This document shows positions 1 through 5,744 of a stretch of DNA of 13,862 bases, one piece after another. The position numbers and the translations under genes are program-made. The stretch lies in assembly GCA_900548725.1 (NCBI GenBank), contig URLV01000032.1, positions 1-13,862 of the forward strand. Direction: 5' to 3'. Positions within the stretch are counted from its first letter, which is position 1, and every line of letters starts with the position of its first letter. This stretch comes from an uncultured Mycoplasmatota bacterium. Lineage in GTDB: Bacteria > Bacillota_I > Bacilli_A > RF39 > UBA660. The notes below the pieces were generated by a model. It ran no database searches. It saw only the letters and a program-made list of their open reading frames with translations, and was not told the origin of the DNA.

Positions 1-1
1 A

Positions 2-145
2 AGTAATTATTTTAATAATTATTTAAATATAAAAGAAGATAATAGTTTCTTAATTAAATTTTATGAAAATTTATTATTAGGTAAGAATAATAATCTACAT
101 TCAAAAGATTTAATTGTAGAAAAATTATTTAATAAAGAGAATTAA
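2..145 (+). CDS. 3' end of an unidentified gene (partial)
   Basis: An open frame enters from the left edge of the window and ends at TAA 143-145, giving 47 residues of a C-terminus rich in Asn, Lys and Leu and ending in LFNKEN. No start codon or domain is visible, so I cannot name it. The coding claim rests on the uninterrupted frame, codon use like the neighbouring genes, and a strong hairpin with a T run directly after the stop, as expected at a gene's end. In a sequence this AT-rich a 47-codon open frame could still be chance. Confidence 0.5.
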   Translation, partial: SNYFNNYLNIKEDNSFLIKFYENLLLGKNNNLHSKDLIVEKLFNKEN

Positions 146-202
146 AAAAGAGGCGCTAGTACAGGCTTATTAATTTAATAGGTTTTTGTAGTGGCGTTTT
201 TT
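146..202 (+). terminator. Long hairpin with T run between the partial gene and the KAP gene
   Basis: The arm GGCGCTAGTACA (152-163) pairs with TGTAGTGGCGTT (188-199) with one mismatch and three G-T wobbles. Inside it, CTTATTA (166-172) pairs with TAATAGG (176-182), leaving a very small loop. A run of A precedes the stem and six T (197-202) close it. This has the form of an intrinsic terminator for the upstream gene. It ends only 20 bases before the KAP start codon, so it could also act as an attenuator for that gene. No convincing promoter is visible between hairpin and gene. Confidence 0.7.
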
Positions 203-222
203 AGTAGTAAGGAAGTGAAAGT

Positions 223-3162
223 ATGGAAAATAAGGAAATTATAAATAATAATGATTTAAAAGAAAACATTATTGAAGCAGAATATGATGAATGTAATGAA
301 AGTGTTTATTTAATTGATAATCCATGCAGTGAAGAAGAGGATTCAATTGGATTTGGAGTTTATGTAAATAATCTAATAAACATTTTAACTAATACGTCTG
401 CTAAAATGATAGGATTAATATCAAATTATGGTTCTGGTAAAAGTACAGTGATTAATATGGTTGAAAATAGAAGCGAAATGAATAAAAAAGGAATCTTTTT
501 TGCTAAAGTTAATTTATGGAATTTACCATCTAATAAAGAAGTTTCAGATGAAGATGATTTAACTATAAATATTCATAAATCATTTTTAAATCAAATTTTA
601 AGGAAAACCAATTTGTCTGATATTAAAAAGAAATCTTTAGAAAAACAAATAAATAAGAATTATGGTTTTTTAGATTTATGTATAGAAGATACTAACTTTA
701 CCAAACTTTTGTCATTCTTATTTGCTTTATTAATATTTATAATTATAACTAAAGTAGATTTGTTTTCTATGAATGTTCCAAGAATAGCCTTATTAATTTT
801 AGAATTTGCATTTGCGTCTGCTTTGGCTCAAATATTAATAAAATCTAAAATATATTTTTCGTTTAATAAAGAATCTAAAAATACCAGAACAATTGATGAA
901 TTTGAGACAACGGATTGTTTTTTCAAAATAATGGAAGCATGTAAACAAAGTGGTATAAAAAAAGTTATAATATGTATTGAAGATATAGATAGATTTACAA
1001 ATGGTGAGGGAACAATCAGATTTTTAGAACAAATATATAAGTTTTATTCTGAATCTGTAGATATTTTGAATATTGATATAAAATTCATTATAGCAATTAA
1101 ACCTGCTTCAAAACTTGAAACAATAGATTCTAAACAAAATGATCAGATAAAGAATTTATATGAAAAAATATTTGATTATATAATAAATCTTCAACCTGTA
1201 GCAATTCAAAATTATGATGTTTTGATTCAAGAATTGTTATTTGGAAAATATAAAAAATTGCAACAAATGAATATACTATTGCCAACAGACCCTGAAGCGT
1301 CTTTTTATCATTATCTTTATAAGGGAAAAAAGAATACCATCAGAGATATAAAGCATAGATATAATTATGCAATAAATTTATATGAAAATTTGTTAAAAAA
1401 TAAACAAGATGCTGAAAATGTAGAAATAAACATAGAAACGTGTTTCTTTGTAGCGTATTTAGAGGATGAATTTACTGATTCTTTTTATAATCTTATAACT
1501 GATTCTGAAAGCTTCGAAAAAATGGTAATTAATAGGCTGACAAAGGGTAAATTGTTGTTATGTGAAAAATGTCCTGAATTCTGTGAGGTTAATAAAGAAT
1601 GTCCTTATTTTAAAGAAGAAAAATTTATTGATGAAATAGAGTTTGGCTTCGCTAATAAACTTATTGATATGAATTATTCGATGTATTTTTATAAACTACC
1701 AAAATCAAAAAAAATTAAAAATGTATTTGATACTGCTGTAAGTAATATTATTTTGACGGATAATGTAAAAGAGTGTGAAACTGCTGCTGAATACATAGAA
1801 AAAGCAAATGCCGGTGAAATTATACAATCATTAAGCTTTGTAGTAAATAATAATAGCGTTCCTAATGTAATATTTAAAAATGAAAAATTATTTGATATTA
1901 CATATGATAATTTTAAATATCAGTTAGAAAAATATGTTTTATCTATTAAATTAAAAGAACAAGAAAATAAAGTTGTTAATATTCTAGAACAATTGGTTAA
2001 GTTTAATACTGAAAAAACTTTATATATTTTAGAAAAATTACTTAATAATATAGTTGATAATTTGAAACAGTTTTATGAAAATCAAGAAGTTTTACAATTT
2101 AGAAAAAGAATAATACACATACTAAATAAATATCCAAAGCTTTGCGGTAAAATATTTATACCAGAATTACCCAAAATTAGTTATGATGAAATGTTTATAG
2201 TTTCAGATTTAAATATAATTTTAGAATACATAAATCCCAATCAAGTTGATGATGAATTAGTTACTAATTTGTTAAAATTCAGTAGTAAAAATCTTAAAAA
2301 TGATGTATTTTGTACCTTTTTAGAAAAGTGCATTTCTATCGAAGATGAGCATTTTAATAAATTGTTTTATGGCTATAAATATAATTTTAATACTGCAGAA
2401 AAGTATAAAATAATCAATAATGTAAAAATAATTAGTAAATTGAAATTTCAGGTAGAAAGTGATTATTTAAATTTTTTTAACCATCTAGAGTTTTTGCCAG
2501 TTTCTTTAGAAAAAGACTTTCTTACATTATTAATTGCTAATCCTAATAAAACTGATATAGAAAATGATTATGTGAAATTAATAAAAAATACAAATCAATT
2601 AAATCGTAATGCTATGAAATATTTTGACCAAAATGCCACAAAATTTTATTGCTTTAATTATGATTTAGAAGAAATGTTATATTCAAAAAAATATTATAAA
2701 TTATATGTTTATTCAAAAACTAATAGAACAGGTGTTTTTTGTTTAGATGAAGAAGAACGAATAGAAACTTTAAAAGAAACATACATTGATTATTTTAAAA
2801 ACTCAACAGTACTTCTAAAAAGTGTGAGAATAGATAAAGAAATGGCAAAATATATTTATAAAAATATTGACTTATCTAAACTAAGCGTCGAAAGAAGATG
2901 TTTGTTAAATGTTTTAGATCAAACACATGAAGATATTGAATCTATTTTACATTCGAAAGATGAAGTTTATGTAAATTCATATTTGAAAAAAATCAAATCT
3001 TTTGCAACTCAAGATCAAGAAAAAATATTGAATGAAATATATTTATGGGCTACATCGACACATCAGCTTAATAAGGATACTTATGAATTATTACGAAAAA
3101 GATTTTTGAAAGAATATAGAACTAAATTAGGATGTTTAAAGAGATTAAAATATTTAAAATAA
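223..3162 (+). CDS. KAP-family P-loop NTPase, membrane-anchored, 979 aa
   Basis: The start is ATG 223 with AAGGAAG at 209-215. Walker A is SNYGSGKST (67-75). Two hydrophobic segments at about 162-177 and 187-206 lie between Walker A and Walker B, the insertion pattern that defines the KAP family. Walker B is IICIEDIDRF (249-258), and a probable sensor strand KFIIAIKP follows at about 287-294. This predicts an ATPase held at the inner face of the membrane. Beyond about residue 345 the protein is long, probably helical and unrecognised, apart from C447, C450, C454 and C460 spaced CxxCxxxCxxxxxC, a possible metal site. KAP NTPases often lie in defence islands and mobile elements. A defence role here is inferred from the restriction cluster nearby and is not shown by the sequence. 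It is a separate unit, convergent with the recombinase remnant. Confidence 0.85.
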   Translation: MENKEIINNNDLKENIIEAEYDECNESVYLIDNPCSEEEDSIGFGVYVNNLINILTNTSAKMIGLISNYGSGKSTVINMVENRSEMNKKGIFFAKVNLWNLPSNKEVSDEDDLTINIHKSFLNQILRKTNLSDIKKKSLEKQINKNYGFLDLCIEDTNFTKLLSFLFALLIFIIITKVDLFSMNVPRIALLILEFAFASALAQILIKSKIYFSFNKESKNTRTIDEFETTDCFFKIMEACKQSGIKKVIICIEDIDRFTNGEGTIRFLEQIYKFYSESVDILNIDIKFIIAIKPASKLETIDSKQNDQIKNLYEKIFDYIINLQPVAIQNYDVLIQELLFGKYKKLQQMNILLPTDPEASFYHYLYKGKKNTIRDIKHRYNYAINLYENLLKNKQDAENVEINIETCFFVAYLEDEFTDSFYNLITDSESFEKMVINRLTKGKLLLCEKCPEFCEVNKECPYFKEEKFIDEIEFGFANKLIDMNYSMYFYKLPKSKKIKNVFDTAVSNIILTDNVKECETAAEYIEKANAGEIIQSLSFVVNNNSVPNVIFKNEKLFDITYDNFKYQLEKYVLSIKLKEQENKVVNILEQLVKFNTEKTLYILEKLLNNIVDNLKQFYENQEVLQFRKRIIHILNKYPKLCGKIFIPELPKISYDEMFIVSDLNIILEYINPNQVDDELVTNLLKFSSKNLKNDVFCTFLEKCISIEDEHFNKLFYGYKYNFNTAEKYKIINNVKIISKLKFQVESDYLNFFNHLEFLPVSLEKDFLTLLIANPNKTDIENDYVKLIKNTNQLNRNAMKYFDQNATKFYCFNYDLEEMLYSKKYYKLYVYSKTNRTGVFCLDEEERIETLKETYIDYFKNSTVLLKSVRIDKEMAKYIYKNIDLSKLSVERRCLLNVLDQTHEDIESILHSKDEVYVNSYLKKIKSFATQDQEKILNEIYLWATSTHQLNKDTYELLRKRFLKEYRTKLGCLKRLKYLK

Positions 3163-3195
3163 AAAAAGAGACCTAGCCCGTTAAAGGACTAGGTC
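3161..3195 (-). terminator. Leftward terminator of the recombination module
   Basis: On the minus strand the stem GACCTAG (3195-3189) pairs with CTAGGTC (3176-3170). Two inner G-C pairs follow past a C-A mismatch, and a T-rich tail comes after at 3169-3161. The recombinase stop codon lies in the loop and the T tail overlaps the KAP stop codon, so the two convergent genes are packed end to end. On the plus strand there is no proper T run, so KAP termination here would be weak. Confidence 0.8.
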
Positions 3196-3495
3196 ATCGT
3201 TGTTTCTATGTTTAACTATTTCATAGTCTTCATAATCATACGATTCATCTTCTGGCTCAGGTAATGTTTCTTTATGTTCTAATAAAATAGTTGGCTTAGT
3301 TTCAATAATATTATTATTTAATCTGCTATTTTGTAATTCAATAATATTAACAATAGTATCAAGTCTATTTTGATACATATGTGAATACGTATTTAAAGTT
3401 TCATCTATTTTAGTGTGTCCAAGATATTTAGCTACTAGAGTAATATTAGCGCCACTATCTATTAATAAAGAAGCACAACTATGTCTTTCTAATTT
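3181..3495 (-). pseudogene. Tyrosine recombinase (phage/ICE-type integrase), C-terminal fragment
   Basis: The minus frame from 3495 down to TAA 3183-3181 encodes about 104 residues. It begins KLERHSCASLLIDSG, continues through KYLGHTKIDETLNTYSHMYQ and ends in an acidic tail. This is the end of a lambda-integrase fold: the box II Arg in ERHS (canonically HxLRH), the GH of box III, and the nucleophilic Tyr of TYSH ten residues later. The N-terminal DNA-binding domains, the first catalytic Arg and the box II HxL are missing, and a stop (TAA 3498-3496) lies just upstream in the same frame. Normal integrases of this type have about 350-400 residues. The upstream sequence belongs to an excisionase-like gene in another frame, which suggests a deletion. 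The product should be inactive. Confidence 0.88.
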
Positions 3496-3592
3496 TTAGC
3501 ACTGAATTTCTACCAAGATTAGTTAACTTCATTAAATCTTGTAGAGAGCACCATTGTTTTGATAGTAATTCTAAAGTTTCTTTTGCGGACAT
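3479..3592 (-). pseudogene. Excisionase-like small DNA-binding protein, truncated at 37 aa
   Basis: The start is ATG 3592-3590, preceded by AAGGTGG at 3606-3600, and the frame stops at TAG 3481-3479. The 37 residues begin MSAKETLELLSKQWCSLQDL and contain a helix-turn-helix-like stretch ending LGRNSVLKIRK. That is the pattern of the small proteins encoded just before integrases in Gram-positive integrative elements, which are usually about 60-75 residues long. Here the frame runs straight into the recombinase C-terminal sequence in the wrong frame, so the second half is lost. The excisionase name rests on position and resemblance and is uncertain. The intact ribosome binding site means the stub may still be translated. 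Confidence 0.6.
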
Positions 3593-3604
3593 ATATCAAC
3601 CACC

Positions 3605-3868
3605 TTATTCGAAATAATTCAAATAGTAGTTATTATATGGAATGCTAGGATCTATTTTTTCTATATCAACTAGCATTTTATATAAAGCCTTTCTATCAGT
3701 TTTTTCATTATCACAATTATTTGTGAATTCATATTTTTTATAAATTTCTTCTTCACTCATATTTGCTAATTTCATTAAATCAAACATAGCTTGGCAAACA
3801 TAAGCTGGTAATTCAACTTCATCAACATTATCAGTGAAATGTTTAATGTAATTTTCTTTGTTATTCAT
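3605..3868 (-). CDS. Small acidic protein of the recombination module, unknown function, 87 aa
   Basis: The start is ATG 3868-3866 with AAGAAGG just upstream, and TAA ends the frame at 3607-3605 inside the ribosome binding site of the excisionase-like gene, which implies translational coupling. The product is Asp/Glu/Asn-rich, with predicted helices (LPAYVCQAMFDLMKLAN; SEEEIYKKYEF) and a Tyr-rich end. There is no signal peptide, membrane segment or motif that I recognise. It is the first gene of the leftward transcript, downstream of the structured leader and opposite the HTH regulator. Small accessory or control proteins sit at this place in Tn916-like and phage modules. A role in recombination control is an inference from position only. 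Confidence 0.65.
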   Translation of the reverse strand: MNNKENYIKHFTDNVDEVELPAYVCQAMFDLMKLANMSEEEIYKKYEFTNNCDNEKTDRKALYKMLVDIEKIDPSIPYNNYYLNYFE

Positions 3869-4046
3869 TTTATCAACCTTCTTTCTATATTTTCTCTTTA
3901 CTTATGGGTCAAGAGGGTAGAGTATCCCATATACCTGAAATTTTAGTAATTCCCAAACTCCCGTACCAATAGGGCAATCGCTAGGCACCACTTGTATTTA
4001 TTTAACGAGCCAGCAGAATAGGGCGCTTACAATATCTGACTCTATT

Positions 4047-4062
4047 TAGTTTTCAAAGAACA
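4047..4062 (-). promoter_or_regulatory. boxA-like antitermination sequence
   Basis: The minus strand reads TGTTCTTTGAAAACTA, matching the TGTTCTTTGAAAACT sequence I know from rRNA leader and spacer regions of Bacillota, where Nus factors load. It lies about 60 nt downstream of the predicted start of the leftward transcript and just upstream of the leader hairpins, the place expected for processive antitermination. The match is in the sense orientation of that transcript. Function is inferred. Confidence 0.5.
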
Positions 4063-4071
4063 AATTGCAAG

Positions 4072-4084
4072 TTCCAAAATGGCA
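4072..4084. promoter_or_regulatory. Operator-like palindrome, copy 1
   Basis: TTCCAAAATGGCA is one mismatch from the perfect copy at 4225-4237 (GGCA for GGAA). It lies inside the leader of the leftward transcript, about 40-50 bases downstream of its predicted start, where a bound repressor could act as a roadblock or loop to the other copies. Confidence 0.55.
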
Positions 4085-4105
4085 CATCTTATATTAAAAT
4101 AAAAG

Positions 4106-4118
4106 TTCCGATATGGAA
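4106..4118. promoter_or_regulatory. Operator-like palindrome, copy 2
   Basis: TTCCGATATGGAA keeps both outer half-sites TTCC and GGAA with a different centre. It lies directly after the predicted transcription start of the leftward promoter (near 4123), a classic repression position. Confidence 0.65.
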
Positions 4119-4129
4119 ATGTTATAAAA

Positions 4130-4158
4130 ATAATAACATACTAGTTCCATAATGTCAA
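4130..4158 (-). promoter_or_regulatory. Leftward sigma-A promoter of the recombination module
   Basis: On the minus strand a consensus -35 TTGACA (4158-4153) is followed by a 17-base spacer and -10 TATTAT (4135-4130), with an extended TG one base upstream of the -10. This is a near-perfect housekeeping promoter, with transcription starting near 4123 and running to the left. Operator copy 3 covers its -35 and spacer and copy 2 lies at its start site, so it should be tightly repressible. Confidence 0.8.
4145..4157. promoter_or_regulatory. Operator-like palindrome, copy 3
   Basis: TTCCATAATGTCA keeps the TTCC half and the ATG centre but is weakened on the right, where it shares bases with the -35 box TTGACA of the leftward promoter (read on the other strand). 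The sequence is evidently a compromise between operator and promoter, so binding here would occlude RNA polymerase. Confidence 0.6.
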
Positions 4159-4223
4159 GCCATAATTTAGAAAAATTTAAAATTTTTGAAATTTGTATTT
4201 TTTCGACAAATTTTGTATCAAAT

Positions 4224-4252
4224 GTTCCAAAATGGAAATTTTGTGTTATAAT
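4224..4252 (+). promoter_or_regulatory. Rightward promoter of the HTH regulator
   Basis: The -10 is TATAAT (4247-4252) with an extended TG at 4244-4245. The -35 region is poor and occupied by operator copy 4, as is common for extended -10 promoters. The transcript would start near 4259, giving a short leader containing AGGAGG (4271-4276) seven bases before ATG 4284. It may also read on into the restriction cluster, since no U-tailed terminator follows the regulator gene. Confidence 0.8.
4225..4237. promoter_or_regulatory. Operator-like palindrome, copy 4 (perfect)
   Basis: TTCCAAAATGGAA has perfect half-sites and overlaps the -35 region of the regulator's own promoter, nine bases upstream of its -10. 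This is the expected place for autorepression by the HTH protein encoded just downstream. Confidence 0.7.
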
Positions 4253-4283
4253 AGATTTATGAAGGAAAATAGGAGGTAATTCT

Positions 4284-4829
4284 ATGGAAAAGAGAAAACC
4301 AATGGATGTTACTATAGGAACAAATATGAGTAAGTTAAGAAAGCAATTTAATCTAACTCAAAGAGAAATATGTTCAGTAGTAGGAGTAAATACATCTACA
4401 TATAAACACTATGAATTAGGTGATAGAATGGTACCTATTAGTGTATTACAAGACTTGGCTAAATTCTATAAAGTATCAACAAATTACTTTTTTGAAAATA
4501 TGCCAGAGTTATCTGATAAAGAATCATTAGAATTATCTAACTATGCTTTTAGAGTTGCTAATAATACACAAAAATTTATAGCTATCGATTTAAAGAATCC
4601 TACAAAAGGATTAGATGAAATAGAAGAAAAGACACAATCAAGAGCTAGACTTAGAATTAAGAACTTGAGATTAGAAAATAATAAATCTCAAAAAGAATTA
4701 GCAAAATACTTAGAAATAGATTTATCTACTTATAATAAATATGAAAAAGGTAGTAGAAAACTAAGTAATGAAGTAGTTAAGAAATTAGCTGAATATTACA
4801 ATGTATCAGTAAGCGATATAGTTGATTAA
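4284..4829 (+). CDS. Transcriptional regulator with two tandem HTH (XRE/Cro-C1) domains, 181 aa
   Basis: The start is ATG 4284 with an ideal AGGAGGT (4271-4277). Domain 1 covers residues 12-72 (LTQREICSVVGVNTSTYKHY is its HTH core). A linker of about 45 residues follows. Domain 2 covers residues 121-181 (SQKELAKYLEIDLSTYNKYE is its HTH core), reaching the last residue. Each domain has the five-helix XRE fold pattern, ending in a VS-x-(N/D) motif (VSTNYFF, VSVSDIV). No peptidase or ligand domain is present. Most XRE repressors carry one HTH and dimerise. Two in one chain could bind a palindrome as a monomer or bridge separate operators. The four palindromes upstream, two promoters apart, make it the likely repressor of both its own gene and the leftward module. 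It may also control the restriction cluster that follows. Confidence 0.88.
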   Translation: MEKRKPMDVTIGTNMSKLRKQFNLTQREICSVVGVNTSTYKHYELGDRMVPISVLQDLAKFYKVSTNYFFENMPELSDKESLELSNYAFRVANNTQKFIAIDLKNPTKGLDEIEEKTQSRARLRIKNLRLENNKSQKELAKYLEIDLSTYNKYEKGSRKLSNEVVKKLAEYYNVSVSDIVD

Positions 4830-4832
4830 TAA

Positions 4833-4893
4833 ATGACAGAATGACACTAGAAATTGGTATAGGGTATATCTTAGCTTAACGTCATAGTGTCAT
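4833..4893. repeat. 9-bp inverted repeat abutting the ribosome binding site of the restriction cluster
   Basis: ATGACACTA (4841-4849) and TAGTGTCAT (4885-4893) are perfect inverted copies 35 bases apart. A further ATGACA (4833) and GTCAT (4881) repeat each arm at 8-base spacing, so the site is a symmetric set of four half-sites. The right arm ends one base before AAGGAGG (4894-4900) of the GIY-YIG gene. It could be a protein-binding site, or an RNA hairpin that affects access to the Shine-Dalgarno. A weak promoter (ATGACA 4841-4846, 18 bases, TATATC 4865-4870) may lie inside. It lacks a T tail, so it is not a terminator. Confidence 0.65.
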
Positions 4894-4906
4894 AAGGAGG
4901 GAAAGT

Positions 4907-5740
4907 ATGAATAAACAGGTATTGCAATTTATTATAGAAGAAAATAATCCTACTGGAATAATTGAATGTTCAGTAGATGATTGGTTTGGAATTAGTTATA
5001 AAATACCCAGAAATAAATTAAAAGAAGCTTCTGGTTTAGATTATATAAATAATACAGGAGTATATATATTATTTGGTGATGATGAAAATACTGCTGAAAA
5101 AATAGCATATATTGGGGAAGCAGAAGACATATATAGCAGATTATATCAACACAATAAAAATAAAGACTTTTGGAATGAGTGTGTTGTATTTGTAAGTAAA
5201 GATAATTCATTAAATAAAGCACATATAAAATATATAGAACATGAATTATATGAAGTAGGTAAAAAAGCTAATAGATGTATTATAAAAAATGAATCTAATC
5301 CAACAAAGTCATCATTAAGTAATGCAGATGAAATAAGAGCAGAAAAGTTTATTAGTAAAATAAAAATAATTACTAATATGTTTGGTTATAAATTATTTAT
5401 TCAATTGGTTAATGAAATTAAAAAAGTAGACAAAACATTACATTTAACTAATAATGGAATTGAATATGCAAAGGGTATGTTAACAGATGAAGGATTTGTT
5501 GTTTTAAAAGGATCTAAAGTTAAAGAAGGTGTATTTGAAAGTTTATCACCTTCATTAAATGGATTTTTTGAAAAAGAAAGAAGTTCAACAGATTTAGTAG
5601 ATAATATATATATAAATGATCATTTATTTTCATCACCTTCAATGGCAGCGATTGCTATTCTAGGTAGAAATGCAAATGGTTATACTGAATGGAAAAATAA
5701 AGATAATGTTTCTTTAAAGAAAATTATAGGTGGTGAGTAG
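4907..5740 (+). CDS. GIY-YIG nuclease-fold protein with C-terminal DUF4357, 277 aa
   Basis: The start is ATG 4907, six bases after AAGGAGG. The GIY-YIG fold is visible as GVYILFG (51-57), IAYIGEA (66-72), the conserved Arg of YSRLYQH (R78, with H82), the metal-binding Glu of YIEHEL (E111) and Asn of KKANRC (N122). All the usual catalytic positions are thus present. Residues of about 195-275 form DUF4357: GFVVLKGSKV, then the signature FSSPSMAAIAILGR plus NANGYTEWK. This pairing is frequently encoded beside type I restriction genes, where its role is unproven. It may be an extra nuclease or a regulator of the system. It is the first gene of the cluster, and its stop codon lies between the hsdR ribosome binding site and the hsdR ATG. 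Confidence 0.9.
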   Translation: MNKQVLQFIIEENNPTGIIECSVDDWFGISYKIPRNKLKEASGLDYINNTGVYILFGDDENTAEKIAYIGEAEDIYSRLYQHNKNKDFWNECVVFVSKDNSLNKAHIKYIEHELYEVGKKANRCIIKNESNPTKSSLSNADEIRAEKFISKIKIITNMFGYKLFIQLVNEIKKVDKTLHLTNNGIEYAKGMLTDEGFVVLKGSKVKEGVFESLSPSLNGFFEKERSSTDLVDNIYINDHLFSSPSMAAIAILGRNANGYTEWKNKDNVSLKKIIGGE

Positions 5741-5744
5741 TATG
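5728..5744 (+). promoter_or_regulatory. Ribosome binding site that fixes the hsdR start at ATG 5742
   Basis: AGGTGG (5728-5733) lies eight bases before ATG 5742. The in-frame GTG codons at 5730 and 5733 fall inside this Shine-Dalgarno and so are not the start. The GIY-YIG stop codon TAG 5738-5740 falls between, so the two genes are translationally coupled. Confidence 0.8.

Larger units (their letters stand above)
3869..4123 (-). promoter_or_regulatory. Structured 5' leader of the leftward operon with a boxA-like element
   Basis: This is the gene-free stretch between the minus promoter and the 87-aa gene, read on the minus strand. It carries TGTTCTTTGAAAACTA (4062-4047), closely like the boxA antitermination sequence of Bacillota rRNA operons. 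Hairpin A is GAGTCAG/CTGGCTC (4042-4036 with 4013-4007). Hairpin B is GTGCC/GGTAC (3988-3984 with 3967-3963). Hairpin C is TATGGG/CCCATA (3931-3926 with 3908-3903). The loops of A and B both contain AGCG followed by CCCTATT. No open frame of useful length is evident. A leader this long with repeated loop motifs suggests an antitermination or attenuation device, but no Rfam family is recognised. Confidence 0.5.

Noticed and set aside
139..3176. AAAAAAGAG-CTAG similarity at 145-158, 3163-3176 and the window end as attachment-site repeats
   Set aside because: The shared part is mostly an A run next to terminator stems. The exact match is short, and such patterns recur by chance in this base composition.
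3181..3378. A separate 65-aa protein starting at the Met of SHMYQ on the minus strand
   Set aside because: The frame continues upstream through the catalytic Tyr, GH and Arg of a tyrosine recombinase, so it is only the tail of that fragment. No ribosome binding site precedes this Met.
3463..3500. Programmed frameshift producing a full recombinase
   Set aside because: The upstream frame encodes an excisionase-like start rather than integrase N-terminal domains, so a frameshift would not restore an integrase. Deletion explains it better.
4992..5222. Minus-strand 76-aa frame inside the GIY-YIG gene
   Set aside because: It mirrors a well-supported gene and has a low-complexity Tyr/Leu-rich translation with no recognisable domain.
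5730..5741. HsdR start at GTG 5730, adding four residues
   Set aside because: That codon lies inside the AGGTGG Shine-Dalgarno that fits ATG 5742.
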